This document shows, piece after piece, positions 8,402 through 16,765 of a DNA stretch of 64,000 nucleotides. The translations under genes were made by a program, and so were the position numbers. The stretch's first letter is position 1. Each line of letters opens with the position of its first letter. The DNA comes from Bacteroidales bacterium (GTDB taxonomy: Bacteria; Bacteroidota; Bacteroidia; Bacteroidales; UBA932), in NCBI GenBank assembly GCA_017465225.1, contig JAFTWQ010000034.1, positions 16,465 through 80,464 of the forward strand. The letters run 5' to 3'. Below the pieces are notes generated by a model. The model ran no database searches. It was not told where the DNA came from and saw only the letters and a program-made list of their open reading frames with translations.

Positions 8402-8998
8402 AAAAGAACAGGATGATCTGGGTCTATTCATCTTATGTTATATATGCAAGTCTTTATATATGCAAGTCTTTTGATTTACATTGTCATATTTTGGCTAGAT
8501 GACATTCATTATGTGGGCACAATTAAGGATGTAATCATAATCATATCGTTATCAGCAATCGCATTGATTATCCCCATCTTTCTCCATGCCAATAAGATCA
8601 GGCAATGGAATATGTGGCTCTATTCATTTGTGCTACCTCTTTTTATCTCAAGCATAGGATTCTATATTGAATGTAATACTTGTTTGGTTTATAGAGAAGC
8701 ATTAGAAAGAATGATTGGCATGGAACTCCCACAGTATAAGGTTTTAGAGTTTAAAGAATATTGTCCAGGGGGCAATGATTGGGAAGTCAAGTGCACGATT
8801 CGCCTCAAGAAGAATGGTAATCTGGACAATTTTTATAAAACGATTGAGGAAAAATGTCTCAATAATGAGGGAGAATATACTGATTTTGATTGTTATTCTT
8901 CATGGTCAATAGTCAATGGAGAATACCAATTTTATAATAGGTCAGATGTCGAGAGTTGGCTTACTATAACAATTAACAAGGAGACTAATACTATATAA
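8398..8998 (+). pseudogene. Membrane protein gene, frameshifted by a 16-bp tandem duplication
   Basis: The original start is probably 8398 (MKKNRMIWVYSSYVIYASL), overlapping the previous stop as ATGA. A perfect tandem duplication of TATATATGCAAGTCTT (8439-8454 and 8455-8470) shifts this frame so that it ends early in ARtga. Removing one copy restores a single frame through VIYASLLIYIVIFWLDD into the downstream ORF. As it stands, a 187-residue protein could still be made from ATG 8435 (MLYMQVFIYASLL...). That product would have two to three transmembrane helices in its first 85 residues and a soluble C-terminal domain with four cysteines. Family not recognised. Slipped-strand loss or gain of the repeat could make it reversible. 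Confidence 0.65.
8439..8470. repeat. Perfect 16-bp tandem duplication
   Basis: Two adjacent identical copies of TATATATGCAAGTCTT. Since 16 is not a multiple of three, copy number sets the reading frame of the membrane-protein gene around it. Confidence 0.9.
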
Positions 8999-9072
8999 TA
9001 TCATGATGTAAAGATCTAGAGCTGAGTAAGCATCTATTAAGGATAATATATAAATTAAACACTTATCATACT

Positions 9073-9801
9073 ATGAATATCAGAGAGGATATTGAGAGTG
9101 CTATTGCAGAAAAATGCCATGTGTATGAAATCGAATATCTAAATAGTAGTGGGATTAATAGATGCTGGCATATATGCGACATTCAGTACTCTGAAGAATT
9201 TGGAGATTCTCATATAATCGCCCATGTAAACGAACTACATAAAGATCTAACCTTCAGTATTGACCGGATTTTGAGATTCGAAAAATATTGGGTAGATATT
9301 TTAGATGAAAACGATACAGTTCCTGCAGATGGGTTATATGTTTTCGCCTGCCGCGGTGACAATCATATATACGTTGAAATGTATATGATGAAGCAAGGCG
9401 AATTACTATACAAATACTTCAATGATGAATATGCTCATAGTAATGGGTGGTTTCATGTCATTCCGTTGGCATACCACATTGTTGACATTTATCAAATAGA
9501 AGAAAACAAAAGATGGGATCGATCTGTCGAAAATTTAGAGATCCAGCATTTGTATGGGAGGAAAAGTATCGTGGTTGCAACTATAGATGATACTAACGAT
9601 TACAAAAACGATCTGCATATGTTTAGAACAACGTCGAATAGTTACTGCTTCTACAGCACTGGGGATTTCGAAAGTGATTGGGCAAATGGCAGAATTGAAA
9701 CATCAGGTTTTGTCGGATTTTACTCAATTACACGTTATTCTGAAGTTAATCATCAAATTCATTGGACCTTAAAAAATAAAGCGATATCAAAAAGTCTCTA
9801 A
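9073..9801 (+). CDS. Hypothetical protein with WYL-like N-terminal fold
   Basis: 242 residues, no signal peptide. Residues about 15-75 (EIEYLNSSGINRCWHICDI ... FSIDRILRFEKYWVDI) follow the WYL-domain pattern of a beta-strand with I-x-Y, a G-x-x-R turn, and a closing R/D-R-I strand; WYL domains sense ligands or nucleic acids, often in defence regulators. No helix-turn-helix is present. The C-terminal part is unrecognised (SNSYCFYSTGDFESDWANGR). It is a single gene in an AT-rich context, preceded by 74 bp without features. The WYL link is from pattern only. Confidence 0.5.
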   Translation: MNIREDIESAIAEKCHVYEIEYLNSSGINRCWHICDIQYSEEFGDSHIIAHVNELHKDLTFSIDRILRFEKYWVDILDENDTVPADGLYVFACRGDNHIYVEMYMMKQGELLYKYFNDEYAHSNGWFHVIPLAYHIVDIYQIEENKRWDRSVENLEIQHLYGRKSIVVATIDDTNDYKNDLHMFRTTSNSYCFYSTGDFESDWANGRIETSGFVGFYSITRYSEVNHQIHWTLKNKAISKSL

Positions 9802-9829
9802 AGTTCAAACCTTGCAAAATTAGTCTTGA

Positions 9830-9973
9830 CAAAGTGGAATAACCCTCTACCTCGACATAGACGGCGTTATTCTGGACTACAACACAGATACCTACTCCAA
9901 AGGAGCAATCGAACTTATTGAGTATGTTACCAGTGAGTTTGATACATTAGTATCCACTAATGAATTGCAGTAA
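9830..9973 (+). pseudogene. HAD-type hydrolase remnant
   Basis: A 47-codon open stretch without a start codon reads ITLYLDIDGVILDYNTDTYS and ends after YVTSEFDTLVSTNELQ. LDIDGVI is HAD motif I (DxD). Intact relatives continue from this point into the (W/V)(L/S)TT motif II region and are much longer, so this is a 5'-proximal fragment that has lost both its start and the rest of the gene. It abuts the truncated J-domain gene on the other strand, suggesting a rearrangement here. Confidence 0.55.
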
Positions 9974-9979
9974 CCGACT

Positions 9980-10330
9980 TTAGATTCCGCGTTCACGGCA
10001 TATGGCCTCATATGCCTGAGACACTGCCTTGAACTTTTCTTCGGCAGCTTTCTGGACATCTTCACCAAGAGTCGCCACCTTATCAGGATGGTATTTGACA
10101 GCCATCTTTCGATATGCCTTTTTTACCTCGTCGTCAGTTGCAGTCGGCTCGATTTCCAGGATCTTGTAGTTGCTGTCATTGCTTGGACGGAACTGTGCAA
10201 GGATAGATTCTGCATCCCCCTTGGAAAGGCCTATGTAGGATGCTATGGTTTCAAGCACATCGATTTCCCTCTGATGCAGACCATCACAAGCAGCGAGTGA
10301 TACAAGGAAATGATACAGCTGCAGGATCAA
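9980..10330 (-). pseudogene. Truncated TerB/J-domain (DjlA-like) protein
   Basis: The frame encodes the end of a TerB-like helical domain ([20 protein letters not shown], residues 4-23) and a full J domain at about 52-116 with the HPD motif in KYHPDKVA. Complete homologues of this type have about 250 residues, with an N-terminal glycine-rich membrane region that is absent here. No ATG exists at the 5' end; the frame can only begin at TTG 10330, inside the stop region of the toxin gene, and upstream sequence in frame is unrelated. It therefore looks like the 3' part of a djlA-like gene cut by insertion of the toxin-antitoxin pair. Expression as a free J domain from the toxin transcript is possible. 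Confidence 0.6.
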
Positions 10331-10674
10331 TCTGAATCGTCCACAAGGTGGTGGGCGATTACATGGTTGTTCCCCAGATACCTGACAAGAAACACAGTAT
10401 CCCCATCCCGTTCATGAATACTGTAGAAAACATACCAGGTAGTATGTCGGCTTTTCGGAAATGATGAATAAAACAAATCATTACCATATCTCTTGAAATA
10501 TGATGGGGCATCTTTCTTGACCTTGACAGGTAATGTGTTCTGTATATCCCGGAATAACTGTTCAGAATAATTGACAGCAACTTCTTTAAGTCCTAAATAT
10601 CCTTTTTGATATAATACTTCTGCCAGTTCCAGAAACTGATCCGCTACTTCAGGAAGAAATAAAACTTTTGTCAT
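10327..10674 (-). CDS. RelE/ParE-family toxin
   Basis: 115 residues, the usual size for this fold. Visible features are the N-terminal strand [20 protein letters not shown], a helical pair, and the C-terminal beta-strands [23 protein letters not shown] typical of RelE/ParE toxins. These inhibit translation (RelE) or gyrase (ParE); which applies here cannot be told. It overlaps the antitoxin gene by 4 nt (ATGA), the classic TA coupling, and runs into the truncated J-domain frame by 4 nt. Confidence 0.75.
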   Translation of the reverse strand: MTKVLFLPEVADQFLELAEVLYQKGYLGLKEVAVNYSEQLFRDIQNTLPVKVKKDAPSYFKRYGNDLFYSSFPKSRHTTWYVFYSIHERDGDTVFLVRYLGNNHVIAHHLVDDSD

Positions 10675-10907
10675 GCTATATCATGGCCCTCCTTGCGCTC
10701 GAACATCTCATTCAACCCCTCACGAACTCGAGCAATAACCTCATCAACAGTTATCGCACGGTCCAATTCCTCCCCTGCCGCAGTGTTCTGAGCCACAAGA
10801 ACGAAACTCTCATTTCGGCCCCTCTGGATAATCACCTTTTCAGTCTTGGCAATATCCAAATACTTTTTCATGTTGTTGCGTAATTCCGCAGAACTGATAA
10901 TAACCAT
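10671..10907 (-). CDS. Phd/YefM-type antitoxin
   Basis: 78 residues. The N-terminal half (VIISSAELRNNMKKYLDIAK, then KVIIQRGRNESFVLV) matches the Phd/YefM DNA-binding fold, and the acidic, helical C-terminus should wrap the toxin. It lies first in the operon, overlapping the toxin by 4 nt. A perfect 18-bp palindrome 15 nt upstream overlaps its -7 box, as expected for autorepression by antitoxin or the TA complex. Confidence 0.8.
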   Translation of the reverse strand: MVIISSAELRNNMKKYLDIAKTEKVIIQRGRNESFVLVAQNTAAGEELDRAITVDEVIARVREGLNEMFERKEGHDIA

Positions 10908-10922
10908 AAAAACTACGATATA

Positions 10923-10969
10923 TGTACATTATAATGTACAAATATAGAGCTTTTAAGATAAAACGCAAA
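10923..10969 (-). promoter_or_regulatory. TA promoter with overlapping palindromic operator
   Basis: Minus-strand TTTG (10966-10969), a 19-bp spacer and TATATTTG (10939-10946) are an exact Bacteroidota promoter. The palindrome TGTACATTATAATGTACA (10923-10940) overlaps the end of the -7 box and the likely transcription start, a position suited to repression by the antitoxin. Confidence 0.7.
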
Positions 10970-11004
10970 TTTCTATTCTGACTTCTTAAACAGAAAAGTC
11001 AGCC

Positions 11005-11367
11005 TCAAATAATTGAGACTGACTTTGATTCATTAATGCTTATGTTATTGCGAGGCCTTGGTCTTGGCCTTGGATACCTGCCATCAAACGCTTTGCCCCC
11101 TCTTTCTCTCATCTCAACGAGGAGGATCCTCTCCGCCTCCTTCCTTGAGAGTCTTACGCCGTACTTCATACGGTAGAAGCGCTGCACCTTCTCGATGTCA
11201 CCCTGACAAATAGCTTTCTTATCCATAGGTCCGCCTGACCTGCGATCCATCTTCATCTCCATACCAGGTCTCTTGAAATCCGGTCCACCTTTACTCTGAG
11301 CATACATCTGTACCTGTGAACCAAGCAGGAGTATCATTGCAGATACCATTACAATTCTTCTCTTCAT
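11005..11367 (-). CDS. Small secreted protein with RP-rich tail
   Basis: 120 residues with a clear signal peptide (MKRRIVMVSAMILLLGSQVQ, cleavage after MYAQ). The mature part is basic: a GGPDFKRPGMEMKMD segment, a helical KVQRFYRMKYGVRLSRKEAERIL segment and a tail with repeated Arg-Pro (RPRPRPR). No family is recognised. Its GC content is closer to the housekeeping genes than to its neighbours, so it may be resident rather than part of the AT-rich cargo. Confidence 0.65.
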   Translation of the reverse strand: MKRRIVMVSAMILLLGSQVQMYAQSKGGPDFKRPGMEMKMDRRSGGPMDKKAICQGDIEKVQRFYRMKYGVRLSRKEAERILLVEMRERGGKAFDGRYPRPRPRPRNNISINESKSVSII

Positions 11368-12011
11368 AGCCTTGTCATTTTAATGGGGTTCAACAATCTG
11401 TCTTTCTTGAGTACTCACCATATTAGACAAGGAAAGCGCGTAAAGGTTTAATCAGGACGCCCAACTGACACCAGAGGCACTGAGACACCTTGGCCGGATT
11501 TAATGTTATTTCCGCCCAAGGTGATACCCAAACAGTTGTTTTTCAATGATTTCCGACACACCTTGACCAGAAAATCGCAAAAAGCCGCCCGAGGTATCAT
11601 ATATAGTCCCACGTTGGTTCTAATTCCGTAATGTTAAAGAGCCACAACAAACCATTAGGCATTTCTTTGCTAAAGCATGATAAAAAGCTGAAATAAAATG
11701 GTATCAAAATTGCCTGATAATCTATAGATATTCAAACCTCGTCAGCAACAAGAGTCACATCGAAAAGTAAATAATATTTGGAGAAAACTAGAATTATAAC
11801 TATATTAGCATCAGCACATTACACAAACAAGGAGATAATACTACTATATTAATTACTAAAGCATGTGCTGACACAATACTTCATTTTGATACTACTGTAA
11901 GAGATCTCCAAACAGTTTTTCCAACTACCCATTCATTTGATTTTGTAAGTCTTATTTATAGTAAGTCTTTACCCTGTTGCGTGTAAACATCAAACAATTA
12001 ATAAATCAATT
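11368..12011. other. Intergenic region with one hairpin and a start-less ORF
   Basis: 644 bp without a confident gene. A 13-bp hairpin with one mismatch (CACCTTGGCCGGA at 11486-11498, TCCGCCCAAGGTG at 11511-11523, 12-base loop) stands near the left. At 11792-11986 a 64-codon frame without ATG (…ADTILHFDTTVRDLQTVF…) precedes the 12012 gene; it may be a decayed gene end but is not recognised. Confidence 0.45.
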
Positions 12012-12305
12012 ATGAAACAACATATCATTATACAATTTAGAAAAGAGTATGATAGAGTATTAGAAAGCTATCATGATTTATCGATATTCAGTCATACCGT
12101 GAATAACAATCTAGAAATATCTACATATGCATATTTTCATAAAAGAGATGAAATCTTTTCTGCAGTCAATCAATTTGTAAAAAGGATGTCTGCTCAATAT
12201 GGATATGCAAGAATTATTATGATATCAAACATTCATTGGTTTGACAGTAAATCTATTGATTCGATAGACTTTATAGTTGAATTTAAAGACATTAATATTA
12301 ATTAA
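12012..12305 (+). CDS. Hypothetical protein (97 residues)
   Basis: Small, AT-rich gene without signal peptide or recognised motif. Its product starts MKQHIIIQFRKEYDRVLES and is predicted mixed alpha/beta. It ends 9 nt before the next gene and is likely co-transcribed with it. The pair resembles phage- or island-borne orphans; no function proposed. Confidence 0.5.
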   Translation: MKQHIIIQFRKEYDRVLESYHDLSIFSHTVNNNLEISTYAYFHKRDEIFSAVNQFVKRMSAQYGYARIIMISNIHWFDSKSIDSIDFIVEFKDININ

Positions 12306-12314
12306 TAAATCGTC

Positions 12315-13010
12315 ATGATTAGTGTATACCGTACCAATAACCATTATATGGTGGAAGTCAAGGCCAAACCTTGCACATACATAATAGATGTGAGATATTA
12401 TAAAAGTAATCCATGTAGTTATTTAAGTCCATATACTAAATGGGGTGATGTTCCCATTAGATTTTCTGCTCCAGACACAGCTATAAGCATAGCTGCAATG
12501 ATTGAAGGTTTAAGGGTTAATACATGTAATGAATCTAATCAGAATCTGTTTCATTCATCAAATTTCACAGATCTCGTCAAACCAGAAAGAATCGAGAACA
12601 GTATCGGCTTTCTTAGAGGAATAGGAGGTCATGTAATTTTATCAGCAGAAGAGGCTCAAAAAGAACTTCTATATCCAACATATAAATGGGTACTGAATCA
12701 CAAATTACAGAAGTATATTATTAATTTTAGGGAAGTAGCTAAATCTCATAATATTATCATTCTTGATTATCCTAAAAACAAACAAGGAATGGAAATATAT
12801 ACAGGTGACATCTCTATTGGGCAATTGCTTAAGGCATATATTGAAGGAACAACTCCTTATGAAGAAGTTTTTGAAGAAAAGACTGAATCTACTTTTATAA
12901 CCAATTACAAGAGAATATCTGGTTATAAAGCAACAGTAACTACAGTACCTAGAGAAATAATCACATTACCAGACTTCAAGAACAGACAATTAATAATTCC
13001 ATTTGAATAG
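12315..13010 (+). CDS. Conserved hypothetical protein, DUF6939-like
   Basis: 231 residues, cytoplasmic. The order of motifs, YIIDVRYYKSNPCSYLSPY, then IPIRFSAPD-like and GLRV, then YPTYKWVLNHKLQKYI, then IIILDYPKNK and LLKAYIEGTTPYEE, agrees with what I recall of DUF6939, a family found in phages and bacteria; its function is unknown. It follows the 97-residue gene by 9 nt. Family assignment is by memory of the pattern, not by search. Confidence 0.5.
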   Translation: MISVYRTNNHYMVEVKAKPCTYIIDVRYYKSNPCSYLSPYTKWGDVPIRFSAPDTAISIAAMIEGLRVNTCNESNQNLFHSSNFTDLVKPERIENSIGFLRGIGGHVILSAEEAQKELLYPTYKWVLNHKLQKYIINFREVAKSHNIIILDYPKNKQGMEIYTGDISIGQLLKAYIEGTTPYEEVFEEKTESTFITNYKRISGYKATVTTVPREIITLPDFKNRQLIIPFE

Positions 13011-13445
13011 ACATTATCAGCCACAGTAAGTTTTTAAAAAGGGGGTTGCTATTCTTCAAATAGTTGAAATAGCTGAAGATGAAGAACTCTGAGGAGTCTC
13101 TGAAATGCAGTCTGAATACAAATCGATACTGTTATCATTTCATATTATTTGGTAGTTATTGTACATCATCAGATGAAACTTGACCACACAATCTATGAGA
13201 CTCTTCAGATTCTTGGAATATCGCTCACAGATACGGCACCATTTCAAGGAACTCTTTACCAGTACCCCATCCGAATAGTAATTGAGATGCTACTGTCTTC
13301 CGCGAATTGCTGAAAATACAAATAGAGGATTATACCATAGACCAGGCTCAAAAAGGACAGCGAATTCTCCACTCTATACAGATGTCCAAATCTTTTAAAG
13401 TAGAACTAACTTCTTAATAACAGGAGATTGAAGGTTCAAAGAGAG
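13011..13445. other. Intergenic region with a degenerate ORF
   Basis: 435 bp between convergent genes. A 46-codon frame at 13173-13313 (MKLDHTIYETLQILGISLTD...) ends at a TGA; shifting frame near 13310 continues with LLKIQIEDYTIDQAQKGQRI to a stop at 13416-13418. This looks like one small gene broken by a frameshift, but the family is not recognised. No terminator is evident. Confidence 0.35.
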
Positions 13446-15593
13446 CTATACACAATATTTACATATTGTAAATTTTCCGCCCAAGTCTATCATAATCAAG
13501 CTATTAGAATATTGAAGTATAGAGTCATATACAATAGGCAGAGCTTCATTACCACATTTATCAACTAGTCCATATTTGTTATTCAATTTTACTCTGATCA
13601 ATCCATCCTGTACCCTATAAACGCTATCATATATAATAGGCAGAACTTCACTACCACATTTATCGAATAGTCCATATTTGTCATTCAATCTAACCTCGAC
13701 CAATCCATCATCTACACTAATATAGTCATATATAATAGGCAGAACTTCACTACCACATTTATCGAATAATCCATATTTGTCATTCAATCTAACCTCAACC
13801 AATCCATCCTGTAAACTGTAAATTTCATCGTAAACACATGGTAAGATTTCTTTCCAAGTACTATCTACTATGCCCAAGTTCCCGCGCGAACAACGAACTA
13901 ACCATAATATATTATTCAAAGGAGTAACAGAATCATAGTCAATGTCTACATCTTGTGTTACATTATTTCCTTTCCCATCTATAAAACGCCATTTATATCT
14001 TTTTTGATACTTAATATTAAGTATAGAGTCTAATATTTCCATTTGTTCACCATAGCTAAGACTCCAAAAGTCTTTTTTATTACTTGCTTTATCTTCAATT
14101 AATTCATTCCCTGAATCATCAACTTTGCAAGTATAACTTGTTCTTACAGCTGCAATACCATTATTAAAAACTGAGCATCTATCATATTTGCATGATATTA
14201 CTATTGTGCCTGTTTTATCTATATAACCCCATAGTCCTGATTCAATCCTTGCTAAATCTTCGTAGAAATCTGAAACATACTCACATTGAAGTTCTAATAT
14301 CACATTAGCACATTTATCAATAAAAAGCCATTTATCATCACTAATTACCCTTGCCAAGCCGTTATTAAAATTAAAAACAGCACTATACATGCATGGAATT
14401 ACTTCATTTCCAGCTTCGTCAATAAATCCATATTCGCCATCTTTTGCAACTGGATACATACCTTCAACAAATATATCTAGATGATCTTCACAATCACATC
14501 TTGACCAATCGTCATAGTGGATTGCATAATAATCAATGAAACAATAACCTGGAAATTCTGTAAATTTATCATATCTTTCTTCACATGCAGGATAATCATA
14601 TATGCATTCTACTCTAAGTTTTCCGTTACTATCAATTATTCCCCATTTTTTATTAAACCCATCAACTCTATCAAAATGATCTTTAATTCTCCCATTTTCT
14701 ATACTACCGTATTCAAAAGGAAGTATTTCCGCCCCATGATAATCAATACATCCCCATAGCCTGTCTTTCTGTACGGCGGCCCATCCAGAGTTGAATGAGA
14801 CGAGATCTTCATAAATACACGGAATAAGCATCTTTCCATCTTGATCTATTAGTCCACATCTTCCGTCCAGCTCTATTTTTATACAATTAGAATAATTTGA
14901 ATAAATCATATTATCATATATACATGGAACAATTGAAGCACCATTCAAATCAACGATGCCATATTTACCATCTTTTATAATAACTACGGATCTGCCAGTA
15001 TAAGAAGATATAGTCTCAGACAGAAATGGAATAAGTACCTTAAATTGCAGGTTTTTGTCAAGATATTGACAAGGTTTCATCTCATTACCATGGGAATCAT
15101 AGAGCCCCCATAATCCGTTGAGCCTCGCATAAATATTCTTATCACGCAAGAAAACATCATCATAAACACAACTGATAATTTCCCTGCCAAATTTATCTAT
15201 ACACCCATATCGTCCAGTTCGTCCAACTCTCGCTAAACCATCAACAAAAGAAGCCCCAGAATCATATACAGCATCAGTAATTTCCTTACCAAGGATTAAA
15301 TTATAATAAGAATTCCTTATAACACAGAATTCAACATCTTGATCTCTAATCAGTTCAATATGTTTCTCCAAATATTGTTCGAAATCGACTTTAAGGACTC
15401 TATCATATTCAAGAGAAATCACTTGTTCAATAGCGACATCATTATTGATTGGACTTACTAATTGTACGAAATATTCACCTCTCCGCAATGGGATCTTCGA
15501 CACAACACCCTTCTCAGCTGTCTTAACAAATTCAAAATCCACGTATACAAGACACTGTATATCTGATATAATTTTTAAATATATTTGTTCCAT
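13446..15593 (-). CDS. Large WG-repeat protein
   Basis: 715 residues, without a signal peptide, so probably cytoplasmic. After an N-terminal domain of about 100 residues, nearly the whole protein consists of WG-type repeats of about 33 residues, with the recurring pattern K-x-G-x-x-D-x-x-G-x-x-x-(I/L)-P-x-x-Y-D. Three C-terminal units share LNDKYGLFDKCGSEVLPII; two are almost identical at the DNA level (13631-13709 and 13730-13808, two differences in 79 bases, 99-nt period), which indicates recent unequal duplication. It is 7 nt downstream of the 15601-16698 gene and probably co-transcribed. Function unknown; a binding or scaffold role is plausible for such repeats. Confidence 0.85.
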   Translation of the reverse strand: MEQIYLKIISDIQCLVYVDFEFVKTAEKGVVSKIPLRRGEYFVQLVSPINNDVAIEQVISLEYDRVLKVDFEQYLEKHIELIRDQDVEFCVIRNSYYNLILGKEITDAVYDSGASFVDGLARVGRTGRYGCIDKFGREIISCVYDDVFLRDKNIYARLNGLWGLYDSHGNEMKPCQYLDKNLQFKVLIPFLSETISSYTGRSVVIIKDGKYGIVDLNGASIVPCIYDNMIYSNYSNCIKIELDGRCGLIDQDGKMLIPCIYEDLVSFNSGWAAVQKDRLWGCIDYHGAEILPFEYGSIENGRIKDHFDRVDGFNKKWGIIDSNGKLRVECIYDYPACEERYDKFTEFPGYCFIDYYAIHYDDWSRCDCEDHLDIFVEGMYPVAKDGEYGFIDEAGNEVIPCMYSAVFNFNNGLARVISDDKWLFIDKCANVILELQCEYVSDFYEDLARIESGLWGYIDKTGTIVISCKYDRCSVFNNGIAAVRTSYTCKVDDSGNELIEDKASNKKDFWSLSYGEQMEILDSILNIKYQKRYKWRFIDGKGNNVTQDVDIDYDSVTPLNNILWLVRCSRGNLGIVDSTWKEILPCVYDEIYSLQDGLVEVRLNDKYGLFDKCGSEVLPIIYDYISVDDGLVEVRLNDKYGLFDKCGSEVLPIIYDSVYRVQDGLIRVKLNNKYGLVDKCGNEALPIVYDSILQYSNSLIMIDLGGKFTICKYCV
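13529..13808. repeat. 99-nt tandem units within the WG-repeat gene
   Basis: Three successive units with 99-nt period. Units at 13631-13709 and 13730-13808 differ at only two bases; the third (about 13529-13610) has diverged. Each encodes one 33-residue WG repeat. Confidence 0.8.
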
Positions 15594-15600
15594 AATTATC

Positions 15601-16638
15601 TCAATTTGTTATTATTCCTAATAATTGTCTACTTAACCGAACTCCTTTCTTCTCTCCTGCAAGGCCGGTAATATAATAATGGCTTGCCAGATTATCGTCA
15701 AATCGAGAGATGAAAGCTTCCTTGATTCGGGAGCACTTTTCGTTTATTGAGTTCTTGGTCGGGTCAGTTACGCTCAATATGCTTTGATATGCAGCATAAA
15801 AGTCATTCCGGTTAGTCACATTCAAATATATTCGAGCAAGTTCATCTCTATAACATGGAAGGTCCTTGAAACGAATACCTTCCGGATGGTTCAGGAACAA
15901 CATGTACACGGCCTTTGGGAGAGGTTCCATCTTGATCTCCATGTTATGATAATCCGGCAGAATGATCTTATAATCTTCAGTAACTATCAATCTGCTTAAT
16001 TTCTGTTCTCTTTCGAACAATTGTCTGATTACAACCTCACTAATACCAATAGCCCTCAAGCGGTTGAGATTTGCGACTATTTCTTCAGATAAACGGTTGA
16101 CTTCATTTTCAAATTCATCATCAGCAAAATCTCTTTCATCTCTTGAAAATATATCATAAAATGAAGTCGTCGCTGAGTTTCGGACATAATTTTTACTATC
16201 ATAATGCTGAAGAAAATGACAGAACTCTCCTACAATATAATCTATATCGTCAGGTAAAGCCGTATCAAGAGAACAAATAAATACATCTCCGATTTCAGTA
16301 CATCCCAATATCAAAGCAGTCCTACACTCTGCCGGGACGCATAACATATCCCAGATTGCCTCAACGTCAAGAGTTAATTGAGTTTTATCTACCGCAAGAT
16401 CAGGAAAATAATATGTATGCTTGCCATTGTCAAAAATTTCTTGAACTACTTGAGACAAGTGAATCAGTTTTCGACTTCGAGCCGTATTTGCATATTCATT
16501 CAACTGTCGAAGATGTGCCTCCACATATTCAGCAAGATCATTACGTCCCTTATGAAGGAAAACCATTTCTGAAGGAGCCGGATTACACATCGCAGTTCCA
16601 GGACGTTTGACAGGATAAATTAAACTATTGATATCCAT
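15601..16638 (-). CDS. Hypothetical protein, conserved-looking
   Basis: From the preferred start at 16638 (MDINSLIYPVKRPG) the product has 345 residues; an upstream Met at 16698 would add a hydrophobic leader (MRNNRIFILTFVLTI) that lies too near the divergent gene's palindrome. It is predicted largely helical and soluble. The C-terminal third (LPKAVYMLFLNHPEGIRFKD ... RIYLNVTNRND) resembles hypothetical proteins common in Bacteroidota genomes, but I cannot name a family. It is divergent from the von Willebrand A gene and 7 nt upstream of the large WG-repeat gene; the two likely work together. Function unknown. Confidence 0.6.
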   Translation of the reverse strand: MDINSLIYPVKRPGTAMCNPAPSEMVFLHKGRNDLAEYVEAHLRQLNEYANTARSRKLIHLSQVVQEIFDNGKHTYYFPDLAVDKTQLTLDVEAIWDMLCVPAECRTALILGCTEIGDVFICSLDTALPDDIDYIVGEFCHFLQHYDSKNYVRNSATTSFYDIFSRDERDFADDEFENEVNRLSEEIVANLNRLRAIGISEVVIRQLFEREQKLSRLIVTEDYKIILPDYHNMEIKMEPLPKAVYMLFLNHPEGIRFKDLPCYRDELARIYLNVTNRNDFYAAYQSILSVTDPTKNSINEKCSRIKEAFISRFDDNLASHYYITGLAGEKKGVRLSRQLLGIITN

Positions 16639-16698
16639 AATCATAACACTATCTATAGTCAAAACAAATGTAAGAATAAAAATCCTATTATTTCGCAC

Positions 16699-16715
16699 TT
16701 CGCAAGGCTTGCGAA
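16699..16715. promoter_or_regulatory. 17-bp palindrome in divergent intergenic region
   Basis: TTCGCAAG-G-CTTGCGAA is a perfect inverted repeat between the divergent genes 15601-16638 and 16766-17536. Its place between two starts fits an operator for a shared repressor. A related shorter palindrome, TTCGCTTGCGAA, is at 5281-5292. Confidence 0.4.
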
Positions 16716-16741
16716 AAAGTAAAAGGCATTTGAGAGTATTC

Positions 16742-16749
16742 TATTTTTG
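16742..16749 (+). promoter_or_regulatory. -7 box upstream of the vWA gene
   Basis: TATTTTTG fits TAnnTTTG, 16 nt before the start codon at 16766. No TTTG is seen at the expected -33 position, so support is partial. Confidence 0.35.
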
Positions 16750-16765
16750 TAAAAACGATTAAAAC

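Noticed and set aside
13173-13418. Insertion-sequence transposase remnant
   Set aside because: The broken frame has no DDE or HUH motif and no terminal inverted repeats were found around it, so it is left as an unidentified degenerate ORF.
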